A stretch of 64,000 nt of DNA from Plenodomus lindquistii (lineage: Eukaryota > Ascomycota > Dothideomycetes > Pleosporales > Leptosphaeriaceae). Location: the NCBI GenBank assembly GCA_025504975.1, contig JANUWI010000007.1, forward strand, positions 1,364,001 to 1,428,000, in the 5' to 3' direction. The position numbers were made by a program, and so were the translations under genes. Below are positions 32,500 through 43,371 of this stretch, piece by piece (position 1 is the stretch's first letter; each line of letters starts with the position of its first letter). The notes under the pieces are model-generated. The model was not told where the DNA came from. It ran no database searches and saw only the letters and a list, made by a program, of their open reading frames with translations.

Positions 32500-32855
32500 C
32501 TACAACTTGCTGATGAAGAGACGGGCGGCGAACAGGCGCACGCGGTTGGGCAGAATGTACTTGGAGAAGACGTAGATGAGCGACGGCAGCAGGATAAAGG
32601 CCACGGTGGTCTCGTTGACGAAGAAGAAGGGGATGAGCTGGGGCATCGCCGACTTGAGCATGGTCTGCCACTGGGTTAGTCCTCGGGCCCCCAATCCACA
32701 GGCACCATGTCACTCCTCACCATCTGCTGAGGGCCAACCTCGGTCTTCTTGCTCTGGCTCGCGACGAGCGCAGGGCGGGCCATGGCCGTGGGGCGGACGG
32801 CCGTGGGCGCGCGGAAAGCGGCCCTCGCAAAGGGGCGGAGGAAGCGGGCGTTCAT
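32500..32855 (-). CDS. ATP8: Nuclear-encoded mitochondrial ATP synthase subunit 8
   Basis: Exons 32721-32855 and 32500-32664; 99 residues. The 56-nt intron has GTGAGG, a GACTAAC branch and TGGCAG; an acceptor 6 nt earlier (CCCAG) would add Trp-Gln. Exon 1 encodes an Arg/Ala/Pro-rich presequence without acids until about residue 39 (MNARFLRPFARAAFRAPTAV), a classical matrix-targeting signal. Exon 2 encodes, from Met52, a 48-residue core that starts MPQLIPFFFVNE, has one transmembrane helix (about 63-80), and ends RLFISKL. MPQL, a Phe-rich start, a central helix and the RLFISKL end are the signatures of yeast Atp8/A6L, also 48 residues. Role: stator/membrane part of F1Fo ATP synthase in the inner membrane. 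In most fungi this gene is in mitochondrial DNA; here its GC-rich codons, intron and presequence show a nuclear, functional transferred copy. Confidence 0.9.
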
Positions 32856-33325
32856 GCTGGGCTGTCTGGAGGTTGCGGGTCAGCGCGCTGCTGCAGCGGT
32901 CCAATTGGCGAGCGGGAGCTTGCGCGAGAGGAACTGACGCACTGGACGAGTGATTCGGGGCCCGGGGAGATGAGCAGTGATGGGGTTGCGTTCGCGGGAG
33001 GGTCGGCGGTGCTCGAGGTGTCGTCGGCAAAAGCTCTCACGGCTGCACGGCGGGAAGCTCCGCATCACGTGGGTCGAGACTTGGCAGCACCCCCCTCCAG
33101 GGCCACCTTCAACACAACGCTGCTAAGTGGCATAGCCTCTGTATAGCAGGGGATCGAGCTGAGGTCAACGTGGCTCCATCAGGAGGGCTTGAATACCCAA
33201 TCATGTCGTTGCCCTTCCTTTGAGTTAGCTGCGGCGGGTGCCAGGTAGCTCTTCCTTTGAGCCGATACTTCTCCTCATCAATATATAGGTCCAGTCTGAG
33301 ACTTGTCCTAGTTCTCTGACTCTTC
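32856..33325. promoter_or_regulatory. Divergent promoter of ATP8 and NmrA-like gene
   Basis: 470 bp between the two start codons, GC-rich near ATP8. No specific site is identified. Confidence 0.5.
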
Positions 33326-34343
33326 ATGGCTATTCACAAAGTCGTCCTGATTGGCGTGCGATCTACACGCTCCTAGTACATGACAAGCACTAACATATTC
33401 ACAGAATGGGGAGCTTTGTCTCACCATCATCAACGCCTTCTTCCCCTCTCCTCCTCAGAACCAACGGCCTACGTATCGGGTGACTGTTTTGACATTTGCT
33501 TCGCAAACTTTATCGCTACCCTCTCATGTCCAGGCGGAGGAGGTTCAACATGTAAAGTCAGACTTCACCCCACCTTCGTTGCAATCGGCCTTCGCCGGCC
33601 ACGATCTGATCATCAGTACCATGTTTGGTGGTGACGCAGAGATACAGTTGCGGATCATTGAAGCTGCCACCGCGGTAGGCGTACAGCGGTTCATGCCACA
33701 TGAATTCGGCCAAGATACCTTAAACAAAGAGGTCCAAAGGCGCATAGTCAAGTATGCAGGGCGGTTCAAAGTCATTAAACACCTCCAAAACCAATACAAG
33801 GAGGGACCCATCCTGGAGTGGGTTGGGCTTGCAACTGGTTACACGCTCGATACCAACCTTATCAGCGGTAGCCTAGGATTTGATATGGAGTGGCACAGCG
33901 CAACTATTCATGGCATCGGTACGGAACCGTTCGCAGTGTCCAGTCTACACAGAGTGGGTCAAGCAGTCGTTCGCGTAGTCCAAAACTGGGACGATGTCAA
34001 GAACCAGTATCTCTACACTTGTGGCACCATCACCTCAGCGAATGAGATACTGCGATCTGCAGAGAAAGTGACACGTCGGGAGTGGACTGTTGGGAATTAC
34101 GATGTGGAAGAGTGCATAAGAGAAGGGGAAGCGAGAATCGCGAAAGGATACCCTGATTCTGGCATGTTTTTGCTAGACCGGAGTATCCTGTATGATGAGC
34201 TTCTGGACGCTTCGGGACCCTTTAGATCAAGGAGTGCGAATGAGGTCTTGCACTTGTCGATGGAGTCGGTGGAAGAGATCGTACAGATTGCCTATCATGA
34301 TCTAAAGCATCACGGAAAGCCGGGCTGTGGGTGTTCAGCATGA
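33326..34343 (+). CDS. NmrA-like / isoflavone-reductase-like protein
   Basis: Exons 33326-33355 (ten codons, MAIHKVVLIG) and 33405-34343; 322 residues. The 49-nt intron has GTGCGA, a CACTAAC branch and CACAG. The Rossmann beginning is VVLIGNGELCLTII; the usual GxxGxxG pattern of the family is degenerate here because the third Gly is replaced. Further family motifs are HDLIISTMFGGD, the RFMPHEFGQD loop (RF.P.EFG is the family hallmark), and TGYTLDTNLISG. The extended dinucleotide-binding family includes NAD(P)-dependent reductases and non-catalytic redox sensors such as NmrA; with the altered Gly motif either is possible. Ends with GCGCSA. Confidence 0.85.
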
Positions 34344-35853
34344 TGACCGGCTGGTTCAAGTCGGTATGTACTGTAACAGTAGCCTGCGATGCATCGTCAA
34401 TGTGTCGTGAGCGAGCCGATACGATGGTTACAACAGTTGTATGCAGTACGTTGCAAGAATCATCCAGTGTCGACCGCACTGGCCCTTCATTTCGCCTCTC
34501 GAGTCCACGCACTAAACCCATGTCCAATCCGCACCGATCACTTCCTCCACTCCTTCGTACCCTGACCTCTGATCTTATGACACTTGCATATTCATGCAGA
34601 TCGCGTTTGCACGGCCAAGCGCATCTCACGTCCGTCTCCATATGATCTTCCACGGAGGCTAATGTTGCATCCGTATCCAGCAGTATGGTAGAGCAACGGG
34701 CCTCCAAGTAACAAGTAGACAGTTACGAAACAGCAGCGGTCTTTTCCAGAATGCCAGACCGAGAGTTCAGAACTGCCGGATCGCCGCCGTTCCCGCAACA
34801 CCATTCGCTTACAAACCATCAGGTACGGAATACGAGCATCTGCACGTCGCTTTGCGTCCTGGACAAAGCTGAAAAATTCGGCAGTTCGGACAAGGTGCAT
34901 TCTGGTTTTCTAGTTCGCCAAATCGAGACAAGAATGCGAACCGACGTGCAAATATCTTGTAGTATCTAATAACGAGAGACTCTAATGTTGCACCACCGCA
35001 CAGTGCAGTATCGAGAGAACAAAGCGACTCCATAAGGAGACCCGCCTGGGCTTAAGGCCCTTCCCGCCCCACTGTCTGCAACCTTTCCGTCGTCACTCTC
35101 CAGTTGGTGCATATCATGTTTCAAGGGGTGACGGGCATATGGTCTCAGATCCTCGGCCCCGAAGCTGAGGCTGTGTAACGCGTTCAGAGTGTTTGAGGCT
35201 TGTCTGATGGATGGGGCAAGGATTCGTGACGGCATATTTTCGGTACGACAGGGGACGGTCGAGCGTGGGCAGCTTTGAGCACATTTGACATTGGACCCTT
35301 GAGATATAGCGTTAGGTGGATGTCGCACAACATATAACTGCAGACCACAAGGGAAGGAATGCGTGAAGAGAGTATAATGGGAATTTGTAGAGCAAGGCAA
35401 GTCTTCTTCGATAACCAAAGCAAGTCTATGAACAAATGGGAAACTCTATCTACATGGAGAGACGTGGGGTGGGAATCAATCGCTGAGGCACTGCAAGACA
35501 AAATCAAATGCTAGAAGTCGTAACTTCGTTGGGTCGAGCCCTACATTGGATATGCTGAACAAAACAACGCTGAACATAACGGATATAAGAAGAGATATCT
35601 GCATCGAAAAGCCGAAGACGGAAACATCCCACTGTCGCAGGTCAAGACAACGAGGAATGAACAGTAGAGTTGTGAGAATAAAAAACATGAAAGCACGCAC
35701 ATGCAGAGTGACAATAGATGGTCACACAGAAGTTGCGCCTGTCTTTCGAAGCAAACAAACAAAAATGACATTGCCGCTAAAAGGGAACACACCGTCACAC
35801 AACGTGATCGGTGAGCTCTCTGCATCAATGCCAACCGCGAAAAAGCGTGTCGC
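34344..35853. other. Intergenic, convergent genes
   Basis: 1.5 kb between the 3' ends of the NmrA-like gene and the Rua1-like gene. ORFs are short and random in look. It probably includes the 3' untranslated region of the Rua1-like gene. Confidence 0.55.
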
Positions 35854-38261
35854 TCAAATCATACTTGCGATTGAATTCAACGATGATGTCGTAGTTCGTA
35901 TGCCGACAAGCTCTGGTTCGCTGACCTGGTGTGCGAGATGCTGTGCATATGACTGTCCTCCGGTAAAGCTCGAGAGACTTTGCAGTGGAGTGGTGAACAT
36001 GCCCACCACTGGCTGATGTCGCCTCGACTGCTCCAAGCGAGCTTCCTTGAAGGATGACGCAGTCGGTGTCTGCGAATGGCTTGTTGGCGTCGCTGAAGCT
36101 GAATTCGAATAGGGGGTACTACTCGGGTAACTCGACGAGCTGAGCTGCGGTGTGGCCGAAGGTGTAGAGGTCGGCAAAGGCACGGAAGTGGTCGCACTCG
36201 GTATGCCGAATGGCTGCAATGATCCCGAACCCATCATCGGTGTCGGTGTGGAATGTCGGTGAGACATTGCATCAGTTTGCGATGTCTCCTGCTTAATGGG
36301 ATGAGATAACGATGTGGCTGAAGTAGACGATGCAGCGCGAACACGTCCAGCCTGAGTTTCACGACGCCGCTTGGGCCCATCTTTCACTTTAGGATGCGTG
36401 TGGCACTAGAACCGCGGTGTTAGCAAACATTTAGCTTGGTGTTACCCACGAGCGTGGGCAACGGTCGAATCAGAACGCTGGATTGGTAGAACGAGCATGA
36501 CACAACAGGGATTGTGAGGGACGGAGGGTAGCAACACTTGCCTTATATGCATGCCGGAACCAGGTTGTTCCTTTCTTCTTACTGCTAACAAGCGCGATCC
36601 ATTCGCCGCAGCTCCCACAAAGTCCCTCCCAAACGTCAAGATTGCCTTCGGTACGACGAGTATCTTGTGGACCTTGAAATGCGGCGCCTGTAGCTGCGCT
36701 GACACCATGTGTAAACGACTTGTCGTACCAGAAGGCGCTATTCTTGAGAACAAGCCAACGGCCGGGCTTGCAGAGCCCACACCATCCTTCACGCTTATTC
36801 CCATGCCCACGGACCCATCGTGGGGTGTAGAGGTCGCCAACGAAACGAAGATCTTGTTCGTGCGGAACGAGGTCTGGATCCGAAGGGTTCATATCCGACT
36901 CTGGTGGATTGGAAGCCTCTTCGTGCAATGATGAATATAGGTCAGGCGGGTCAGACAAATCAGCAAAGTGTGAGGAGCATCCTCCGTGGCGATCGGCATT
37001 GCTTTGAAGCAGGCGAAAGAGACCTTGTGACGGCACGGGTCGAGGTACTTCGAGTTGAAACGACTGGTCGTGAGGTGCATACAGTGGCTGATTGCCAGCA
37101 TGAAGTGGGTGTGTCTGAGAGTAGAGCACACTCTGTTGCGCAGGGGCGTAGAAGTTGTTGTAGGTGCTTGGCGAGTAAGCTGGCATGGAATGGTGGGGGT
37201 TGGAACGAGGGCCGTAAGGAGCGTGACGATCCCAAGCCTGCGACATTGGGCGTGATGACGTTGGGGTAGACGTAGGTGCTTGTCCAGTAGACCACCTCTT
37301 ATATCGGCTGCTCTCGAGGGTGTACGGTGAAGAACGAGCATTATTGTGTGCAGAGGGCGACGCGCGGGTTCGACTGCCACCACGAACTACACCGTCGTAT
37401 TGCGATCTTCGGGGCGATGCGAGCGGCGAGAGCAGATGGGCGTTTGATGGCTCCGAGTGGCTCCAGGTTTCGTAATCCTGCGCGTACGCAATCGCTTCCG
37501 CCGAGCCCATCTCTTCATACGAAGTCGTTTCAGGCAACACGCCACCAGTACTCGACATGGAGAAAGACGATTCGGACATTCGGCGAGTAGATTGTGGGTT
37601 GAAAGATTGCAAATTCTCGGATTCGTGTTGTCCCATGTGAATATACTGTCGCAAATCGATTATTGGTGTGTTCTCATCCTGGCCTATCATGCCGTGGTTG
37701 AAGTCGGTAATGTCGGGATCCAGGGAGGGGAATGCTTCCAATTCTTCACACACCTTTTGACCCCACGGACCTTTTTTTATGTCAGTACTGCTCTAACATG
37801 TTGTGGAGGATAGTAGTTACTTGTATCGATGACTCCTGGGAAGTAGTCTGTCGTTGCGAGTGATCCAGCGCCATTCATGCCACTACTATAGGTGGAAGTG
37901 CTCTGAGCGGGTGATTGAGCAGTGCTGACATTCGATCTTGCCATATGCTCCATCTCTTCCCTAACCCTCATCGGAGGTCCGCGTGGCATCGCATAGTACT
38001 GGTTGTGGGTCTGTGGCACCGCCCACGTGGGCTGTGGTGGCGATGGTCTTGACATTGGCAGGCCTTGGGATTGTTGTTGGCTGTGTAAAGCATGGGCTCC
38101 ATATGTGTACATCATCTCGGGCCCTGGTGTAGGTGAAGATTGCCCCGTAGCATAAGGTCTATTGGGTGACAGACGGTATCTATAATTCTGCTCAGCTTGC
38201 GCTAACTATGCGAGGCTCGATTGATCAAGGCAACGTACTGCTGAACCGCATTAAATTCCAT
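35854..38261 (-). CDS. Rua1-type transcription regulator (Rua1_C/DUF4451)
   Basis: Four exons: 38239-38261 (MEFNAVQ), 37821-38179, 36542-37770, 35854-36405; 720 residues. Introns are 59, 50 and 136 nt. The last starts GCAAGT after AAG and ends TTCTAG, a perfect-consensus GC-AG intron; it joins WFRHAYK to CHTHPKVKDGPKRRRE. Residues about 1-415 are disordered, rich in Pro, Gln, Ser and Tyr. The C-terminal regulator domain runs about 425-560: YTPRWVRGHGNKREGWCGLC, GRWLVLKNSAFWYDKSFTHG, VWEGLCGSCGEWIALVSSKK, with paired cysteines that probably bind zinc. A Ser/Thr/Pro tail follows. Rua1 of Ustilago controls ustilagic-acid genes; ascomycete members have no assigned targets. The first exon boundary is less certain than the others. 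Confidence 0.85.
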
Positions 38262-41200
38262 CTCTAAAGGTTCGTCTTTTTACAGTGGCCTTGGCGAGCT
38301 TTTGTAGGTCGACTGCATGACAACATGGTAAGCAACCGAATAGGCAGTCTGTGGTTCTCGCGAAAAGCGGCAAACTATACCGCCTGACTGGCGGCGGCCC
38401 GCCGTGGGGCTGCCTGTCAGGCGGAGCAAGGGAGAGACTGCGCGCACACGGCGTACTCACGCTGGTAACGAAAGAAGAGACCTGCAGTCCAAAGGAATGT
38501 GTCAAGGCTATAGCGCTGTGCGACTATGGCTGCTGAGCCGGTGTGGCGAAAGGAACCGCGAGACTAGATCAAATGAGTGTACGGAGAACAAATGTTCCCA
38601 ATGCTGCCAGCGCGGATGGAGCCCGCTCCAAGAAGAAAAGATATGTATATGAAGTATGTGAGCAGGGTCCTAAAGAGTGACGGAGCCAAATGGAAAGGGA
38701 AGTGTTTGGAAGGGTCTGTTCGAGTATATGGCGAAAAGACGGAAGTGCAGGTTCCGAGAGCGACTGCGAGGAGGAATGATTTTCACGAGGTTAACCAACA
38801 GAACCACATGAGGTCAGGTTTGAGAGGAGTGTCGCGACGCGCCTTGGCTGCAGGTGATCTGGAACGAACACAGCAGAAGCGTTCATCCAAAAGAGCGTCT
38901 AGTGGGGATGGTGTAGGTAGTGGGAGGTGGACCCAGCACAAGGCTGCCAGGGTATACAATGGCGATTAGACACATTCGGCACAGCCGCACCACTCAAGAT
39001 GCCCTTGGCCTCTCGGGTCACCCGGAGAGGTACCTGGACGAAGAGCAGCAAGCGTCCCTTGCGGCTAGGATGGTGGTGTTGCCATGGGTAGAGCGCTGCT
39101 AACGTCCGTTATGAGCTACGTGAGCAGGGAACCGATGGTCGATGAGATCAGCCGAGTGGGACGTCCAACACTTGTTGCGACCTGGAGTCGTGTTTCAGGG
39201 CTTCATTGGGACGGTGGGCGTTGTTTATGGAAGAACGGAGCAGTGGCAGAGGTTGTCCATGGGATGCGCAACTCCTCCATGTATCAGCTCACAGTAGACG
39301 GCTTTCGCAGGTTGATTGCATACCCATTCTTGGCGAAAAGCTGGCCGCAACCGCAGTGGTATGCAATCAAAAGTGGCGTCTGATTGGGGTCGTCGTCTCC
39401 AGAGCGTGGTTTCAGAGACGTGGTGGGATGAGTCAGCCGCTGCTTCCCACCCCTAGCGGCCGGACCCACTCCTCGACTACGCGACGCAACGAAGCCGAAA
39501 CACACCTCAAACAACCTGGAGGAGCTGAGGGACAGCGCCAGTCCACCCACCTCGCAAGCGTACCGCACCATTGCTGAATTCTCCAAATTTCGGCGAGATG
39601 ATTCGTGGACATTTGCAATTGACTCAGCACACAGCGGCTTCGGCTCCGGTACTTCAGCTGCAACAGTTTGCCATGCCTTGCGGTCCAACTCATCGCCGAA
39701 CAAAGGCGCATACAGTATGCCATCCATCTTTCACCGATTCTGATTCCTTCCCTCGGTCGCGATTTCCGTGGCTTGACCGGTCCAAGGCGATTTGGGTACG
39801 ACCTGCATTCCGAGTCAGTTTGACATCTGACAGCCGCGCCAATGGACGGGCCTGTCGCGAAAGGAGCACCAGTTCTACGCCCATTGCCTAGCGCGGCACT
39901 GGAGGCCGACATGTCACGAATCACAGCATCACGCTTAGCCTGTTCCTGTTGCGAATCGCACTCCTCAGAATCCTATGACTTCACTTCGAACATGCCTCCA
40001 GTTCGTGCCACCACCAAGGATGTATTTGTCAACGGTGTGCATCTCCCGGCCGGGTATCACCTTCTCCCGCAATGGGACCCGTGCCGACTAGAGGCTCAGA
40101 TCCGTGGCATGAAGATATCGAATGCGAGTGCAAGTGACAGGCAGATCTTGTTCAGCCACCATCATGCCTCGGCTTTGTTCTTACCGTACCTTGAGAAATG
40201 ACGTTACCAAACAGGAAAAAACTTCACAGCTGCAATAGTCTTTGTCCGGAGATCTTGCCTAGAAAGAGCTACAGGCGACCCCCGATATCAGACATTTTTT
40301 GGCCAAACACGTTTCTTTCAAATCTCCCTTACCGACGTCTGCATGCGAGCTTTTCTCGGATGGGACTAGGAGCAGCTACCCCACAACGAAGCTGCGCGTG
40401 CCCAGCGTATGATTACAGGACTTCACACTGCCAATCTCCACGTGTTCTGTCGTACAGAAACGTCGTCCACAATCCAGGCCGACTGCAGGAACGTTCCAAA
40501 TAGGCTAGAGAGAGTGGTATCAGCTGTCCAAAAGCATGCCTCGCATCATCCGCACGCCAAAGATAGTACCACGGAGGAGTTGTCCGTTTAGTCCAAGTCA
40601 AACTCAGGAACGCGAAGTTCAGCTGTCTCGTCGTTCAGATTATCGTTATATTGACAATCCACAGATCGAACTCGCCAATTGCGCACGATAGCCAAGACTT
40701 CAAGTGGGAACACGCCCTCCTGCACCTGCAAGGATTTTCCAAAACTGGCACTGAGTCTGCGCTGTCCAACTGTGGACAAACTGGCCACAGCTAGCTACCG
40801 AAACATGTTGACCGGAAGGATCAAGCCATATCCGAACCAATCCAATCTAAGCACAAACCTCGCGATTATCTCAGCGGAACACTGACCCGCCAGTAACCGA
40901 GACCGTGTTGTCAAGGACGGTGTCTGGCTCCGCACACTTCTCATACGATCCGCAACAGCATCACGAGAGCAAACACCCCCACGCCTGTGCAACTTCGACA
41001 TGTGCGACGTGTGACAGATCTCAATAGCATCTCTCGACCAGGAATATCGGACTCGCCATGATCCGGGACAAGTGTCCGAGCTGCGAAAGCGTCTGTTCGA
41101 TGTAGGTTTGGGATCCTTAAGTGTAACCATGTTTGCTCTACCCTTCGCTGGAGGGCCTATGGGAAGTATCAAGTAGCCATGTTCATGACAACAAGAGCAA

Positions 41201-41450
41201 AGATCGACTGGCAATAGCGTGCCATTGGAGGTCGATATTATCTGCCATTATCGAAAGCCTAAAAAATGGTTGCAACATGTCGATTTATCAACGCCAGCAA
41301 CATGCGCGACTTTGGGTATTGACCGGATACACGGCATGCGCACAAGGATGCATGCTATCACCACTACTGTTCCATCACTTATGGCTCTGTCCGGTGAATG
41401 ATGGAGTATACAAGCAATTTCTGTACTGCTTTGATAACCCCCTCAGCCAC
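38262..41450. other. 3.2-kb tract without recognisable genes
   Basis: The longest gap in the window. On both strands the ORFs are below 165 residues, overlap each other and lack family motifs or convincing splice-linked extensions. Near 38380-38424 there is a GC-rich inverted repeat in the presumed promoter of the Rua1-like gene. No tandem repeats or transposon ends are seen. It may hold long regulatory sequence, a noncoding RNA or decayed genes. Confidence 0.5.
38380..38424. repeat. GC-rich inverted repeat
   Basis: CCGCCTGAC (38380-38388) and GTCAGGCGG (38416-38424) are perfect 9-bp arms around a 27-nt GC-rich spacer, about 120-165 bp upstream of the Rua1-like ATG. Confidence 0.6.
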
Positions 41451-43371
41451 TCAAAGCTTCCCAATCTTGACCTCGCATCCCCCACTAACCGTATCAAAAC
41501 TCAAGCTACTCCTTCCATCCCCTTTCATCGCCTCTACATGGTTTTTCCCAGGCTCAGCATTTTCATCGACTAATTGCAAATCCTTGCCTTGAAGATGCAG
41601 CGCACCACGTAACGACGTGCCGTCTACCACCCCCGTCCACTCTTGCGGATATGTCACATCCAACCCCCCAGACGTACTCTTGTGCGTACTCACTAGACCA
41701 GACAATGGTACGTTCTTCGCCTTGTATGGCGAGCGCACCGTCAGCGCAGTTTGCCCCGAATGCGTCGAGGTATAAATCTCAGACTGATAGTCACCGGACT
41801 TGAAAGGTAGGAGATCTACAGTAACGAGTCCGGCGATGGAGTTTATTTCCGTGCACGAGCCGTGGATAAATCTACCGTCTACGGAACCCACAGTGCTGTT
41901 GATGTAGGTCTGGTAGTCACGATTGGGAATGTTTTTGCGAACGAAGTCTGTTCGTACAGAGCCGGAGAGTGTATTGATCATAAAGACCGCTGGCTTTGGT
42001 TTCTCGTCTGCGCTGGCTTGGGGTTCGATATCAACGTTTACGGATCCGCTCTTCGTCTCGAAAAAGATGCGGTCGTGGAGGAGGTATTTGCCACTAATGG
42101 AGCCAGAGATGGTCTTCAGATGCAATTCTGTCGAATTGAACGCCACAGCGTCGAGGGTCCCCGTTGTTAGTGAAATCGATGTTGCTTTTGAGACGGTCAA
42201 GTCTACACCTTTGTGCACTTGCATACCCATGTGTGTTGATGCAACGGTAAGTGTCTCTAGTGATGTTCCTGGAGCCACATACAGCGTTACGGCCATTCCC
42301 AGACATGGGGAACCAGCTCTGACGCCGTCGAAGCCATCGGGGAAAGAAGGGTCGCCAACTGTTAGTCCAGTTGGTGTTATTTCATGACTGATGCTATCCA
42401 CATTGACAGACGCGGAAACGGCATATGACAGGCGCATCTGTATAGTACCTAGAGCTTGATCGGCTGGAGCTGGCGCAACATGTATCCAGCCAGACACTCT
42501 TCGGTAGTGGCCATCGAGCTGATGCACTGCCTCTTGTATTACAAGATCTTTTGCCGACCCAAAGTCGTGTTCTTCAGTCTTGACGTTGTACTCCATCCCA
42601 CATTTCGATGGCCAACGAATCGGGAAGATGATCTTTGACTCCGTAGGCGGTGCAGGCGGTGCGGTTGTGGTGGATGGTGTCGGCCAGGGGATCGCGATGA
42701 GATCTGGTCGGTCGGCATCGTCATCGATGAGTCCACCGGGATGTGATGAGTCTTCCGTCGCAGATTGTGGTGAAGACAAGGGAGTCGCTGTTGCCTGTGT
42801 TCTGATAAGCGCCTGATCACGCGACTGTATCACTACTTTGTACCTGCTTGTCTTTGCGAGTGGATACCGCTGCCAGCATAGCAGCCAGCATCGCCGCCAA
42901 AGATATGAAAAGTACTAGCCCAACCACCATCTTCAACCACGTCTTCTTGAGACATTGTTGACGTAGACTCCTCCGGCTGTACTGTTCTTCTTTGAATGTT
43001 GCATTACGTGCCTCTCCTCCATCGAATGACAGAAGTCTTGCTCCCTCTTCGCCACTCAGTCTTGCTGTGTATAGACCCGGCGTCGTGGCTTCTAAATATG
43101 AAGGTGGTGGTACCGCATCTTGACCAACAAAGGTCTCGAGCAGCGGTGTTTGTGGCTCGTTATTATATGGTGACGAGTTGCGTGATGGCGTTATGATGAT
43201 CTGAGGTCGTGAGGACCGCGTGTTCGCAGTTGCAGTGTCAATATACATGGCTTTGCTCAAGCGCTTGGGCGACCAGTTGGAAAGAAAGTTTGAGATGCGC
43301 GAGGGAATGATGATTGATGAGTCGCGACGCAAACAGAGTGGGTTGTTGTTTTCGAGGAAAACATCAGGCAA
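41451..43371 (-). CDS. Single-pass membrane protein with beta-helix (DUF4097-like) ectodomain
   Basis: Exons 42844-43371 and 41451-42794; 623 residues. Two long frames overlap around 42820; I join them with a 49-nt intron (GTACAA..ACACAG), which gives RKDKQ followed by ATATPLSSPQ. A 31-nt alternative is too short. Residues 1-145 are cytoplasmic with a PPPSYLEA motif that could bind WW domains or arrestins. One helix follows (LKMVVGLVLFISLAAMLAAM, about 147-168). The remainder is extracellular or luminal: a Ser/Pro-rich stalk, then repeated short beta strands (LKTISGSISGKYL, FETKSGSVNVDIE, INTLSGSVRTDF, INSIAGLVTVDLL), a right-handed beta-helix pattern as in DUF4097 putative adhesins. Function unknown; surface or vacuolar-membrane location is inference. 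Confidence 0.75.

Noticed and set aside
39842..40201. Plus-strand ORF with a peptide (VRATTKDVFVNGVHLPAGY) faintly like the region before the heme loop of cytochrome P450
   Set aside because: No ExxR or Cys heme-ligand motif is found nearby in any frame, and the flanks are random in composition. Could be a chance match.
42813..42843. 31-nt intron alternative joining the two frames of the beta-helix membrane protein
   Set aside because: Too short for fungal splicing; a 49-nt intron with the same donor restores the frame equally well.
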